NCBI RefSeq assembly: GCF_000425445.1
Contig: NZ_KE384377.1
Coordinates: 62,001 to 126,000, forward strand
Direction: 5' to 3'
DNA length: 64,000 nucleotides
Origin: Flavobacterium denitrificans DSM 15936
Lineage (GTDB): Bacteria > Bacteroidota > Bacteroidia > Flavobacteriales > Flavobacteriaceae
Under the pieces are notes generated by a model. That model searched no databases, was not told where the DNA came from, and was given only the letters and a program-made list of their open reading frames with translations. Below are positions 38,210 through 46,903 of the stretch, piece after piece; position 1 is the stretch's first letter, and every line of letters starts with the position of its first letter. The position numbers and the translations under genes were made by a program.

Positions 38210-39145
38210 ATGAAAAAAATAATACTCTTTATAAGTTTTCTCTTTTATATAAATACAATTTCTGCTCAGCAAGATCCTGAGTATACCCACTATATGTACA
38301 ATATGAGTGTGATCAATCCAGCTTATGCGACTGGAACTCCTCTTATGATGAATTTTGGAGGATTGTACAGAACGCAATGGGTTGGGGCTGTTGGTGCGCC
38401 AAAAACGTTTACATTTTTTGGACATACTGCTTTGTCGGAAAAAGTTGAAGTCGGAATGTCATTGGTTTCAGATGACATTGGAGACGGAGCAAAAAAAGAA
38501 ACTAATGCGTATGCTGATTTTGCTTATGTGTTAAACTTAGGTGGTAAAAATAGACTTTCACTTGGATTGAAAGCAGGATTTTCAGCATTGCAAACTAATT
38601 TTAATGGGTTTGTTTTGCAAAGTGGAAATGCAGCCACAGATGCTGCATTCGCAGAAGACATTAACGTGACAAAACCTAATATTGGAGTAGGAGCTTATTA
38701 TTTTACGGATAATTTTTACATAGGATTATCTGCTCCAAATTTATTGAAATCAAAACAAATTGAGGAAAAATCTGGATTGAACGCATATGGTTCTGAAGAA
38801 ATTCATACTTATTTAACTGGAGGTTATGTTTTTCAATTAAATGATATGTGGAAAATCAAACCTGCTTCAATGGCAAAATTTGTGAAAGGCGCTCCCGTGG
38901 CAGTTGATATAACGGCAAATGTTTTGTACAATGAGAAATTTGAATTTGGTGGAGCATACCGAATTAATGATTCTTTTAGTGTTTTAGCAAATATAAATGT
39001 TACTCCTTCATTGAGAGTTGGTTATGCTTATGATTATACACTTTCCAATTTAGGTCAGTTTAATTCAGGAACACATGAAATTATGCTGCTTTTTGATTTG
39101 GATTTATTAGGAAAAGGATATGATAAATCACCTAGATTCTTTTAA
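38210..39145 (+). CDS. PorP/SprF-family type IX secretion membrane protein
   Basis: The protein has 311 residues with a signal peptide and the opening QQDPEYTHYMYNMSVINPAYATG. That opening, containing the NPAYAG-like element, is the hallmark of PorP/SprF proteins. The remainder is outer-membrane barrel strands, ending in LLFDLDLLGKGYDKSPRFF. SprF is needed for secretion of the adhesin SprB in Flavobacterium johnsoniae, and paralogues pair with individual type B cargo proteins. Here it sits 31 bases after such a cargo gene and 1 base before the OmpA-family gene, so the three should form one operon. Confidence 0.9.
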   Translation: MKKIILFISFLFYINTISAQQDPEYTHYMYNMSVINPAYATGTPLMMNFGGLYRTQWVGAVGAPKTFTFFGHTALSEKVEVGMSLVSDDIGDGAKKETNAYADFAYVLNLGGKNRLSLGLKAGFSALQTNFNGFVLQSGNAATDAAFAEDINVTKPNIGVGAYYFTDNFYIGLSAPNLLKSKQIEEKSGLNAYGSEEIHTYLTGGYVFQLNDMWKIKPASMAKFVKGAPVAVDITANVLYNEKFEFGGAYRINDSFSVLANINVTPSLRVGYAYDYTLSNLGQFNSGTHEIMLLFDLDLLGKGYDKSPRFF

Positions 39146-39146
39146 A

Positions 39147-41288
39147 ATGAAAAATATGAAAAAACTACTCGTTATTATATTCGTATTTTCAATACAATTT
39201 ATAAGCGCCCAAGATAAAGAATTGGCAAGAGCCAAACGTTTCTTTGATAAGACATATTATAGCGAAGCTATCATTTTATATGAAAAATTAGCCGAAGAAA
39301 AACCTTCGCAGGAAGTGATAAAAAACTTGGCTGACTCGTATTATTATACTAACAATCTAGTAAAAGCCCAACGCTATTATAGACTTTTATTCCAAAACTA
39401 TAATAAGGATTTGAATCGGGACTATTATTTCAGATTTGCGCAAACCTTAAAAGCAACAAATAGTTATGATGATGCCAATATGGCTTTAAAACAGTATTAT
39501 GCATCTTCAAGTAGCGGAAAAGATTCGATTTATTTTAAAAATGAGTTGAAAGAGCTAGAAAATGTTTCGGCTATTGGAAACCGATTTGATATTAAAAATC
39601 TGGCTATAAACACTCCAAATTCTGAGTTTGGAGCAGTTCAGTATAAAGGAAATTTGGTTTTTGCAGCTGTAAAACTTAAACCTGGAATATTTGATAAAAA
39701 ATTCAAATGGGACAATGAAACATATTTGAATTTAGTTTCGGTTCCCTTAACTGACATTAATTCGCAAGAGCCCAATATCGCTTATTTTGCACCAGAATTG
39801 AAAACTGGAATGCACGAATCAAATGCTGTTTTTACTAAAGATGGCAAAACAGTTTATTTTACGCGTAATAATTCGAAGAATAAAACTAGAAAAACAGACG
39901 ATCAAAAAGTTTCGAATCTTCAAATTTTCAAGGCCGAATTAGTGGATGGAAAATGGACTAATATTGTGCCACTTCCGTTCAATAGCCCAAATTATTCAGT
40001 CGAACATCCAGCGCTTAGCGTTGATGAGAAAGTGTTGTATTTTGCTTCGGATATGCCGGGGTCTGTGGGTTCTTTTGATATTTATTCGGTAAACATCAAT
40101 AAAGGCGCATTTGATACACCGAAGAATTTAGGTCCAATTATTAATACCGATAAAAGAGAGCAATTCCCTTTTGTTTCTGCAGATAACAAACTTTATTTTT
40201 CCTCAGATGGACATTTGGGTTACGGTTCGTTAGATGTTTTTGTTTCTGAAATTAAAGGAAATGACTATTCAGAACCTGTAAATATTGGATTGCCTTTGAA
40301 CTCTAATTTGGATGATTTTTCATTTACTATTAATTCCGATACAAAAGAAGGTTATTTTGCTTCCAACAGAGATGGAGGTAAAGGGAGCGATGATATTTAT
40401 CAATTCAAAGAGACAAAAGATTTGATTGTTGAAGACTGCAAACAGTTTATTGCTGGAACAATTACAGACGTTGACACCAATTTGCCTCTTGAAAATGCAA
40501 CCGTAATGCTTCAGGATGCGTCGAAAAAAACACTAAATACAATTACAGTCGCAGCCGATGGAAAATTCAGTTTTACAGTTGCTTGCGAAAGTTCATACAC
40601 AATTGTTGCTTTTAAAGAAAAATATACCAACGAATCAAAATCATTAGAAATTGGAAAAACCAGAAATGCTACAAATGATGGTTCATTGGCACTAAAATCT
40701 TTAGAGGCAATTAAGTTGGAAGAACAACAAATTGCAGAGAAAAGAAGAAAACAAGAAATTCAGCTCGAAACTGAGAAAAAAGAAAAAGAAGCTTTGGCTA
40801 TTATTGCATTAAATGAAGCAGCTAAAAAAGCAAAAGCAGATGAAATAAAAGCAGAAGAAGCAAAGAAAAAGGAAAAAGTAAACGAGATTTTAAAACAAGA
40901 AAAAGATGTTGTAAAAGATGATAAAGATCGATTAATTATTAAAACTGATCCTATTTATTTTGACTACAATATGTGGTACATTCGTAAAGAATCAAAAGTT
41001 GTTTTAGGACGAGTGGTTGCCTTAATGAACAAATATCCAGGAATGGTTATAGAGATTGGCTCACATACAGATTCGCGAGGAAATGCAAAATTCAATGAAG
41101 AACTTTCTCAAAAAAGAGCAAATTCAACTAGAGAATTTATAATTCAGTCGGGAATTAATGCAAGTAGAGTTTCTGCAAAAGGTTATGGCGAATCTGTTCC
41201 AATTATAAAATGTAAAACAGACGATGCTTGTTCAGAAGAAGATCACGAGTTGAACAGAAGATCTGAGTTTATAATCAAGAAGTTGTAA
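39147..41288 (+). CDS. TPR / PD40 propeller / OmpA-domain outer-membrane-linked protein
   Basis: From the ATG at 39147 the protein has 713 residues. An in-frame ATG at 39120 lies inside the upstream gene. A signal peptide is followed by TPR-like helices (about 25-150), a WD40/PD40-like beta-propeller (about 160-425, with YFASDMPGSVGSFDIY and YFSSDGHLGYGSLDVF blades), a CarboxypepD-like domain (about 435-510), a charged Glu/Lys-rich helix (about 515-595) and a C-terminal OmpA domain with IGSHTDSRGNAKFNEELSQ. The OmpA domain should bind peptidoglycan. This layout matches PorE-like and cargo-associated proteins of the T9SS. It follows the PorP/SprF gene by one base. Confidence 0.88.
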   Translation: MKNMKKLLVIIFVFSIQFISAQDKELARAKRFFDKTYYSEAIILYEKLAEEKPSQEVIKNLADSYYYTNNLVKAQRYYRLLFQNYNKDLNRDYYFRFAQTLKATNSYDDANMALKQYYASSSSGKDSIYFKNELKELENVSAIGNRFDIKNLAINTPNSEFGAVQYKGNLVFAAVKLKPGIFDKKFKWDNETYLNLVSVPLTDINSQEPNIAYFAPELKTGMHESNAVFTKDGKTVYFTRNNSKNKTRKTDDQKVSNLQIFKAELVDGKWTNIVPLPFNSPNYSVEHPALSVDEKVLYFASDMPGSVGSFDIYSVNINKGAFDTPKNLGPIINTDKREQFPFVSADNKLYFSSDGHLGYGSLDVFVSEIKGNDYSEPVNIGLPLNSNLDDFSFTINSDTKEGYFASNRDGGKGSDDIYQFKETKDLIVEDCKQFIAGTITDVDTNLPLENATVMLQDASKKTLNTITVAADGKFSFTVACESSYTIVAFKEKYTNESKSLEIGKTRNATNDGSLALKSLEAIKLEEQQIAEKRRKQEIQLETEKKEKEALAIIALNEAAKKAKADEIKAEEAKKKEKVNEILKQEKDVVKDDKDRLIIKTDPIYFDYNMWYIRKESKVVLGRVVALMNKYPGMVIEIGSHTDSRGNAKFNEELSQKRANSTREFIIQSGINASRVSAKGYGESVPIIKCKTDDACSEEDHELNRRSEFIIKKL

Positions 41289-41319
41289 TAGATAGTATTG
41301 TCATTAGAATATTCTGTAG

Positions 41320-41339
41320 AGGCGCACTGCTGTGCGTCT
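41320..41339. repeat. Small GC-rich hairpin repeat
   Basis: AGGCGCAC (41320-41327) and GTGCGTCT (41332-41339) pair around a TGCT loop with one G-T wobble. The flanking TGTAGAGGCGCAC and GTGCGTCTA sequence resembles a dispersed hairpin found in several bacterial genomes. It stands out from the AT-rich surroundings. Confidence 0.5.
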
Positions 41340-41382
41340 AATTCATGGGGTGACACTCGTTATGAAAAAATATTTTTTAATC

Positions 41383-41406
41383 AAGAAGCCTTTTTTTTGG
41401 CTTCTT
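41383..41406 (+). terminator. Terminator after the T9SS trio
   Basis: AAGAAGCC (41383-41390) and GGCTTCTT (41399-41406) form an 8-pair stem with an all-T loop, followed by TTTTATT. It lies about 95 bases after the OmpA-family stop. Confidence 0.75.
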
Positions 41407-41443
41407 TTTTATTTATTTTTATATGAAATTAAAAAATTCAGTT

Positions 41444-41929
41444 ATGAAAAAAATTGTATTGTGTTGTATGCTTTTGTCTTTTATTGGACTTCAAAGCTGT
41501 AAAAATGAGGAAAAACAAAAAGCAGAAGCGGCAGCTAAAGCTGAAGGTGAAAAAGTAGTAAGTACGGAATGTTATAAAGCAATTTATGAAAACGATACTT
41601 TAGATCTAAAGTTGAATACACTGAAAAACGGAAAACTGAGTGGCGATATGATAATGAAAGTTGCTTCCTCACCCCTAAAAAAAGGCGAAATTCTGGGGGA
41701 ATTTCACGGTGATACTTTGTTTGTTGATTACACTTTTGTTGACGGAACAAATAATAATGCAAAATATAAAAACCCGATGGCTCTTTTAAAACGTGATAAA
41801 CAGCTAATTTTAGGAAACGGAACAATGCAGACAACAATGGGAGTAACATATTTAGTAAAAGATAAACCAATTGATTTTGAGCGTGTAAAATATAAATTTG
41901 ATTCAGTTGAATGTGTTGAAAGCAAGTAA
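41444..41929 (+). CDS. Lipoprotein of unknown function
   Basis: The protein has 161 residues from the ATG at 41444 (MKKIVLCC); a start at 41423 would add seven residues. The lipobox LQSC follows a short hydrophobic stretch, so signal peptidase II should cleave before that Cys and the mature protein is lipid-anchored. The mature N-terminus is a charged Lys/Glu/Ala linker (KNEEKQKAEAAAKAEGEK). The remainder is beta-rich with no recognised catalytic motif. A conserved-looking ILGNGTMQTTMG lies near the end. It ends at a bidirectional terminator shared with the convergent DUF1573 gene. Confidence 0.8.
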   Translation: MKKIVLCCMLLSFIGLQSCKNEEKQKAEAAAKAEGEKVVSTECYKAIYENDTLDLKLNTLKNGKLSGDMIMKVASSPLKKGEILGEFHGDTLFVDYTFVDGTNNNAKYKNPMALLKRDKQLILGNGTMQTTMGVTYLVKDKPIDFERVKYKFDSVECVESK

Positions 41930-41970
41930 GAAGTAAGATTTAGAAAGCAAGATATTGCTCTAAAAAATAA

Positions 41971-42000
41971 AAAGCCGTTTCTAGATAAAGAAACGGCTTT
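41971..42000. terminator. Bidirectional terminator between convergent genes
   Basis: AAAGCCGTTT (41971-41980) and AAACGGCTTT (41991-42000) form a perfect 10-pair stem with A residues before and T residues after. It lies between the lipoprotein gene and the leftward DUF1573 gene. Confidence 0.85.
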
Positions 42001-42024
42001 TGTTATTTTTAGATTTAAAAAATT

Positions 42025-42405
42025 TTATAAAACTTCACCTTTAATTTTTAAGGCAACACGTCCGTCAGGATAATTGACTGCGTTGGTTTCAACAGTAATT
42101 GTTTTACGAATTGGGCCAGAAACCATATTGTATTTTACATCAATTTTCCCTTTTTTTCCAGGTTGAATCGCTGCTGTGGGTTTAGTCACCACAATAGAAC
42201 TCACAGTAGATTCCGCACCAATAATTAATAACGGAGCATCTCCAGTATTTGTGAATTCAAAAGAGCGGACTCCGTTATCACTTTTCGAAATTTTTCCATA
42301 ATCAATTGTATTGTCCTGAGCCGAAAATTCAATTTTCGGGCCATTTTGCGCATAACCGATTGCACTAAACAATACGATTGCAATAAAAGAGGCAACATTT
42401 TTCAT
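42025..42405 (-). CDS. DUF1573 domain protein, secreted
   Basis: The protein has 126 residues with a signal peptide (MKNVASFIAIVLFSAIGYAQ). The mature part has the DUF1573 pattern: DYGKISKSDNGVRSFEFTNTGDAPLLI followed by a proline/glycine turn (AAIQPGKKGKIDVKYN) and a final strand. This is an Ig-like fold common as a single small domain in Bacteroidota periplasms, with no agreed function. It may bind other envelope proteins. The gene stands alone, convergent with the lipoprotein gene. Confidence 0.85.
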   Translation of the reverse strand: MKNVASFIAIVLFSAIGYAQNGPKIEFSAQDNTIDYGKISKSDNGVRSFEFTNTGDAPLLIIGAESTVSSIVVTKPTAAIQPGKKGKIDVKYNMVSGPIRKTITVETNAVNYPDGRVALKIKGEVL

Positions 42406-42539
42406 TTGAAATTATTTTTAATTGTAAGTAAATATACATTCTTTTAATTAACACACAAATTAATAATTCGCTTTTTATAGTGTCTTTAATTATTTACTTT
42501 TGCTGTCAGTTATAATTACAAAAATTGAACCAATTTTTT

Positions 42540-42682
42540 GTTTAACTGTTTAATCGTTTATTTGTTTGATCGTTTTGATTGAGTTGTAAATGATTTTATT
42601 TAAACAGAAAAACATTTAATTAGTCAATTTAATTTCAATGATCAAAGCCGATTGAACGGTTAAACAAATAAACGATTAAACA
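42540..42682. repeat. Inverted pair of GTTTAATCG-type repeats upstream of valS
   Basis: A rightward unit at 42540-42572 (GTTTAACTGTTTAATCG, then TTTATTTGTTTGATCG) and an inverted unit at 42650-42682 (GATTGAACGGTTAAACAAAT onward) enclose 77 bases. They belong to the same family as the repeats beside the four-helix-bundle gene at 30.5-31.0 kb. The inverted unit ends 7 bases before the valS ATG, so the leader of valS is made of repeat sequence. Confidence 0.65.
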
Positions 42683-42689
42683 TATATAA

Positions 42690-45323
42690 ATGACAATTCC
42701 AGCACAATTTGACGCTAAGACGATTGAGAGTAAATGGTATGATTACTGGATGAAAAACAACTATTTTCATTCAGAGCCAGATCATAGAACACCGTACACC
42801 ATTGTAATCCCGCCGCCAAACGTCACTGGAGTCCTTCACATGGGACATATGTTGAACAATACGATTCAGGATGTTTTAATTCGTAGAGCGCGTCTTAAAG
42901 GATTCAACGCTTGTTGGGTTCCGGGAACGGATCACGCATCGATTGCTACTGAGGCAAAAGTAGTAGCAAAATTAAAAGCAGAAGGAATCAATAAAAACGA
43001 CTTAACCCGTGAAGAATTCCTAAAACACGCTTGGGAATGGACCGATAAATACGGCGGAACAATCTTAGAACAGCTTAAGAAATTAGGAGCTTCTTGCGAT
43101 TGGGAACGCACTAAATTTACTATGGATCCAGATATGTCTGCATCTGTAATTAAATCGTTTGTAGATTTATATAACAAAGGATTAATTTACCGTGGATACC
43201 GAATGGTAAACTGGGATCCAGAAGCAAAAACAACTCTTTCTGATGAAGAAGTAATTTACGAAGAGCAACAAGGAAAATTGTTTTTCTTAAAATATAAAAT
43301 TGAAGGAACTGAGGAATTTTTGACCATTGCCACAACTCGTCCTGAAACTATTTTTGGAGATACTGCGATTTGTATCAATCCGAATGATGAGCGTTTTACA
43401 CACTTAAAAGGTAAGAAGGCGATCGTTCCAATTTGCGGAAGAGTTATTCCAATTATTGAAGACGAATATGTAGATGTTGAATTCGGAACAGGATGTTTGA
43501 AAGTAACGCCTGCGCACGACATGAACGATAAAACCTTAGGAGAAAAACACAACCTTGAAATCGTTGATATTTTTAATGAAGATGCAACATTAAACAGCTT
43601 CGGATTACATTATCAAGGAAAAGATCGTTTTGTAGTTCGTACTGAAATTGCAAAAGAATTAGAAGAAATTGGGGCTTTGGCGAAGACCGAAATCCATTTA
43701 AATAAAGTTGGAACTTCTGAAAGAACAAAAGCGGTAATCGAACCAAGATTATCAGACCAATGGTTCCTGAAAATGGAAGATTTGGTAAAACCAGCCATTA
43801 AATCGGTTTTAGAAACAGGAGATATTAAATTACATCCAAAACGTTTCGAAAATACTTATGCGCATTGGTTAAACAACATTCGTGATTGGAATATTTCTCG
43901 CCAATTATGGTGGGGACAACAAATTCCGGCTTACTATTACGGAGACGGAAAAGAAGATTTTGTAGTTGCAGAAAACATTGAAGATGCATTAGCTTTAGCT
44001 AAAGAAAAAACCAACAACCAACAACTAACAACCGACAACTTAAAACAAGACGTTGATGCGTTAGATACGTGGTTTTCATCTTGGTTATGGCCAATGTCTG
44101 TTTTTGGCGGAATTATGGATCCAGAAAGTCCAGATTTTAAATATTATTATCCAACAAACGACTTGGTAACTGGTCCGGATATTTTATTTTTCTGGGTAGC
44201 GAGAATGATCATCGCTGGTTACGAATATGCGGGTGAAAAACCATTTACAAACGTATATTTGACTGGTTTAGTTCGTGATAAACAACGCCGTAAAATGTCT
44301 AAATCATTAGGAAACTCTCCTGATCCTTTAGATTTAATTGAGAAATTTGGAGCCGATGGTGTTCGTGTAGGATTGCTTTTAAGCGCTTCTGCAGGAAATG
44401 ATATTATGTTTGATGAGGAATTATGTCTTCAAGGAAAAGCGTTCTCAAACAAAATCTGGAATGCTTTCAAATTGATTAAAGGATGGGAAGTTTCAGAAAC
44501 TATTCCACAGCCAGAATCATCAAAAGTAGCGATCGAATGGTACGAAGCAAAATTACAGCAGACTTTAGTTGACATTGAAGATAATTTTGAGAAATACAGA
44601 ATCTCAGATTCATTAATGGCAATTTACAAATTGGTTTGGGATGATTTCTGTTCTTGGTTCTTAGAAATGATTAAACCAGCTTACCAACAACCAATTGACA
44701 GCGTAACTTTCGCGAAAGCGATCGAAATGTTAGAAAGCAACTTGAAATTATTACATCCTTTCATGCCTTTCTTGACAGAAGAAATTTGGCAGTTAATTAC
44801 AGAGAGAACTCCAGAAGAAGCTTTAATTGTTTCGACATGGCCGGAATTAAAATCATTTGATGCTAAATTAATTGCTGATTTTGAAAACTCAATTGAAGTA
44901 ATTTCTGGAATTAGAACGATCAGGAAAGATAAAAATATTCCGTTTAAAGACGCGATTGAATTAAAAGGAATCAACAGCGAAAATGTTTCAACGTATTTTG
45001 ATTCAGTTGTAACGAAATTAGGAAACGTTTCGGCTTTCGAATATGTTTCTGAAAAAGTAGATGGCGCATTGTCTTTCCGTGTAAAATCAAATGAATATTT
45101 TATTCCGATTACTGGAAATATCGATGTTGAAGCTGAAATCGCAAAACTGACAGAAGAATTGAATTACACAAAAGGATTCCTGAAATCTGTTGAAGCAAAA
45201 CTTTCAAACGAGAAATTCGTAAACGGAGCTCCGGAAAAAGTTTTAAATATAGAAAAACAAAAACAAGCAGATGCTTTGGCAAAAATTGCTACAATCGAGC
45301 AGAGTTTGGCTGGTTTGAAATAA
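42690..45323 (+). CDS. valS: Valine-tRNA ligase
   Basis: The protein has 877 residues, normal for ValRS. It has the HIGH-type motif GVLHMGHMLN at 47-56, the editing-domain threonine-rich TTRPETIFGDTAI, and KMSKSLGNSPDP near residue 535. DTWFSSWLWP marks the catalytic domain end, and a C-terminal coiled coil (LTEELNYTKGFLKSVEAKLSNE) follows. The enzyme charges tRNA-Val and removes mischarged threonine. One oddity: residues 441-453 (TNNQQLTTDNLKQ) are encoded by a low-complexity CAACAACTAACAAC-type repeat, apparently inserted in frame before the conserved DVDALDTWF. It is probably a surface loop and tolerated. Confidence 0.95.
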   Translation: MTIPAQFDAKTIESKWYDYWMKNNYFHSEPDHRTPYTIVIPPPNVTGVLHMGHMLNNTIQDVLIRRARLKGFNACWVPGTDHASIATEAKVVAKLKAEGINKNDLTREEFLKHAWEWTDKYGGTILEQLKKLGASCDWERTKFTMDPDMSASVIKSFVDLYNKGLIYRGYRMVNWDPEAKTTLSDEEVIYEEQQGKLFFLKYKIEGTEEFLTIATTRPETIFGDTAICINPNDERFTHLKGKKAIVPICGRVIPIIEDEYVDVEFGTGCLKVTPAHDMNDKTLGEKHNLEIVDIFNEDATLNSFGLHYQGKDRFVVRTEIAKELEEIGALAKTEIHLNKVGTSERTKAVIEPRLSDQWFLKMEDLVKPAIKSVLETGDIKLHPKRFENTYAHWLNNIRDWNISRQLWWGQQIPAYYYGDGKEDFVVAENIEDALALAKEKTNNQQLTTDNLKQDVDALDTWFSSWLWPMSVFGGIMDPESPDFKYYYPTNDLVTGPDILFFWVARMIIAGYEYAGEKPFTNVYLTGLVRDKQRRKMSKSLGNSPDPLDLIEKFGADGVRVGLLLSASAGNDIMFDEELCLQGKAFSNKIWNAFKLIKGWEVSETIPQPESSKVAIEWYEAKLQQTLVDIEDNFEKYRISDSLMAIYKLVWDDFCSWFLEMIKPAYQQPIDSVTFAKAIEMLESNLKLLHPFMPFLTEEIWQLITERTPEEALIVSTWPELKSFDAKLIADFENSIEVISGIRTIRKDKNIPFKDAIELKGINSENVSTYFDSVVTKLGNVSAFEYVSEKVDGALSFRVKSNEYFIPITGNIDVEAEIAKLTEELNYTKGFLKSVEAKLSNEKFVNGAPEKVLNIEKQKQADALAKIATIEQSLAGLK

Positions 45324-45344
45324 GAAATATTGTTTTTAAGTACC

Positions 45345-45377
45345 AGACCTAACAGGTTTTTAAAACCTGTTAGGTCT
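45345..45377. terminator. Palindromic terminator between convergent genes
   Basis: AGACCTAACAGGTTTT (45345-45360) and its exact reverse complement (45362-45377) form a 16-pair stem around one base, followed by TTTTTTAT. It serves valS and probably also the convergent permease gene. Its AACAGGTTTT/AAAACCTGTT core matches the style of the palindromes at 5311 and 13843. Confidence 0.8.
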
Positions 45378-45397
45378 TTTTTTATACAAACAAGGTA

Positions 45398-46711
45398 TTA
45401 TTTCTTCTTCTTCAAAACCAAAAACAAAGGATAAGAAACAATCGTAATTCCAACAATAATAATAAAGCTTTTAGGATCGCTGTAAATAAACCCTCCAAGC
45501 AATGCGATTGAAAATATAATAGCGATTATAGTTGTCCAAGGATACCAAAAAGAACGATAAGGTCTTGGTAAGTCTGGTTCAGTAGTTCTTAGTTTTAAAA
45601 GCGAATAATACGCCAGTCCCCAAACAATTATGGAGATAAAAGCGGCAAAAGAAAACAATATTTCAAAGGAGCCGATACAAATTAGAAATAAGCTGAAAAG
45701 TGACGAAACCAAAAGTGCTATAATTGGAGTTCCACCTTTATTTACTTGAGTTCCTTTTTCAATAAAAAAACCGTCACGGCTTAATCCGTAAAGTATTCTC
45801 GGCGGGATCATCATAAAGGCATTCAAAATGCTGATTAGAGAGAATATCGAAATTACGGTTACAATTATTGCTCCGTTTTCTCCAAAAAGAACTTTGGCAA
45901 CATCAGCGGCAGCCAAATTAGATTTTGCTAAAGACTCAATTGGCAAAACATGAAAAAATGCTGCATTTACCAAAACATAAATGGCTACAACCAGCAAAAC
46001 TCCGCTGTATAATGATTTTGGAATATTTTTGCCTGGGTCGTCATTTTCTTCGGCAAAAAAGCAAACCGCATTCCAACCATTATAAGTCCCAATAATAAGT
46101 TGTAGTGATTTGAAAAATCCAAAAATTAGTCCGATTTGAAAAACCGAGTTGTTTGTTTCAATCTTTGGAACTTCAGCGCCAGAATACATAAAACAAGCGA
46201 CAACCAAAGCAACGAAACAAATTACTTTCAAAAAACTAGTAATTTGCTGAATTACGCTTCCGTTTTTGACGCCACTTAAGTGCAGTAAAACAAACGCAAT
46301 TAATAAAGAAATAGAAATTACTGTTGAATAATTAGCCAACTCGGGAAATAAAATAATAGTATATTCACTAATTACGATGCAGTAAAAGGCTGGCGGAATG
46401 GCATTGACTATATAGTCATACCAGCCAGAAAGAAATCCGGCGTAATCTCCTAAGGCTCTTTTGATGTAATTATAAGAACCTCCTGCTTTTGGAAGCATCG
46501 TCGCTAATTCAGAATACGAATTTGCGCCTAATAAAACATATAATCCGCCAAAAATCCAAGAGAAAAGAATTAGCCAATAATTGTCTAAAAGCCCAGCAAT
46601 TGAACCTGGTGTTCTCAAAATCCCGACTCCGATTGTTCCGCCAATTAATACGGCTATGTTAAAGCTTAATCCAAGTGTTTTTTTTAATTGGTTTTGTTTG
46701 GAATCTGACAT
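45398..46711 (-). CDS. APC superfamily amino-acid permease
   Basis: From the ATG at 46711 (MSDSKQNQLKKTLG) the protein has 437 residues and about 12 membrane segments. An upstream in-frame ATG at 46882 would add 57 lysine/phenylalanine-rich residues that overlap a terminator, so it is rejected. The first helix has the APC substrate-binding motif GGTIGVGILRTPG. The third helix region PKAGGSYNYIKRALG also fits. It should carry amino acids across the inner membrane. The substrate is not predictable. It lies downstream of the siderophore receptor gene but is separated from it by a strong terminator. Confidence 0.88.
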   Translation of the reverse strand: MSDSKQNQLKKTLGLSFNIAVLIGGTIGVGILRTPGSIAGLLDNYWLILFSWIFGGLYVLLGANSYSELATMLPKAGGSYNYIKRALGDYAGFLSGWYDYIVNAIPPAFYCIVISEYTIILFPELANYSTVISISLLIAFVLLHLSGVKNGSVIQQITSFLKVICFVALVVACFMYSGAEVPKIETNNSVFQIGLIFGFFKSLQLIIGTYNGWNAVCFFAEENDDPGKNIPKSLYSGVLLVVAIYVLVNAAFFHVLPIESLAKSNLAAADVAKVLFGENGAIIVTVISIFSLISILNAFMMIPPRILYGLSRDGFFIEKGTQVNKGGTPIIALLVSSLFSLFLICIGSFEILFSFAAFISIIVWGLAYYSLLKLRTTEPDLPRPYRSFWYPWTTIIAIIFSIALLGGFIYSDPKSFIIIVGITIVSYPLFLVLKKKK

Positions 46712-46787
46712 AGATTTTTGTTTTGTTGAAAATGGAAATTTAAAACAAAAATAAAGATAATTAGAGCACTTTTTGCTGTAAAAAATA

Positions 46788-46817
46788 AAAACCTCATTTA
46801 TTGCTAAATGAGGTTTT
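46788..46817 (-). terminator. Terminator after the TonB receptor gene
   Basis: AAAACCTCATTTA (46788-46800) and TAAATGAGGTTTT (46805-46817) form a perfect 13-pair stem with a TTGC loop. Leftward transcription from the receptor gene ending at 46904 would run into it. Confidence 0.8.
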
Positions 46818-46903
46818 TGGTGAAATTTAAACCAAATTTTTTTCTGTTTTTTTGAATAAAAAGACTGAAAAAATTTTAACAAATTAAAATCTAATTCAAA
46901 AAT

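Noticed and set aside
41423..41443. Earlier ATG of the lipoprotein gene as the preferred start
   Set aside because: It lies right at the end of a terminator T run. The ATG at 41444 gives a standard MKK lipoprotein signal. The earlier start cannot be excluded.
46712..46882. 57-residue N-terminal extension of the amino-acid permease
   Set aside because: It has no permease similarity and runs through the hairpin terminator at 46788-46817.
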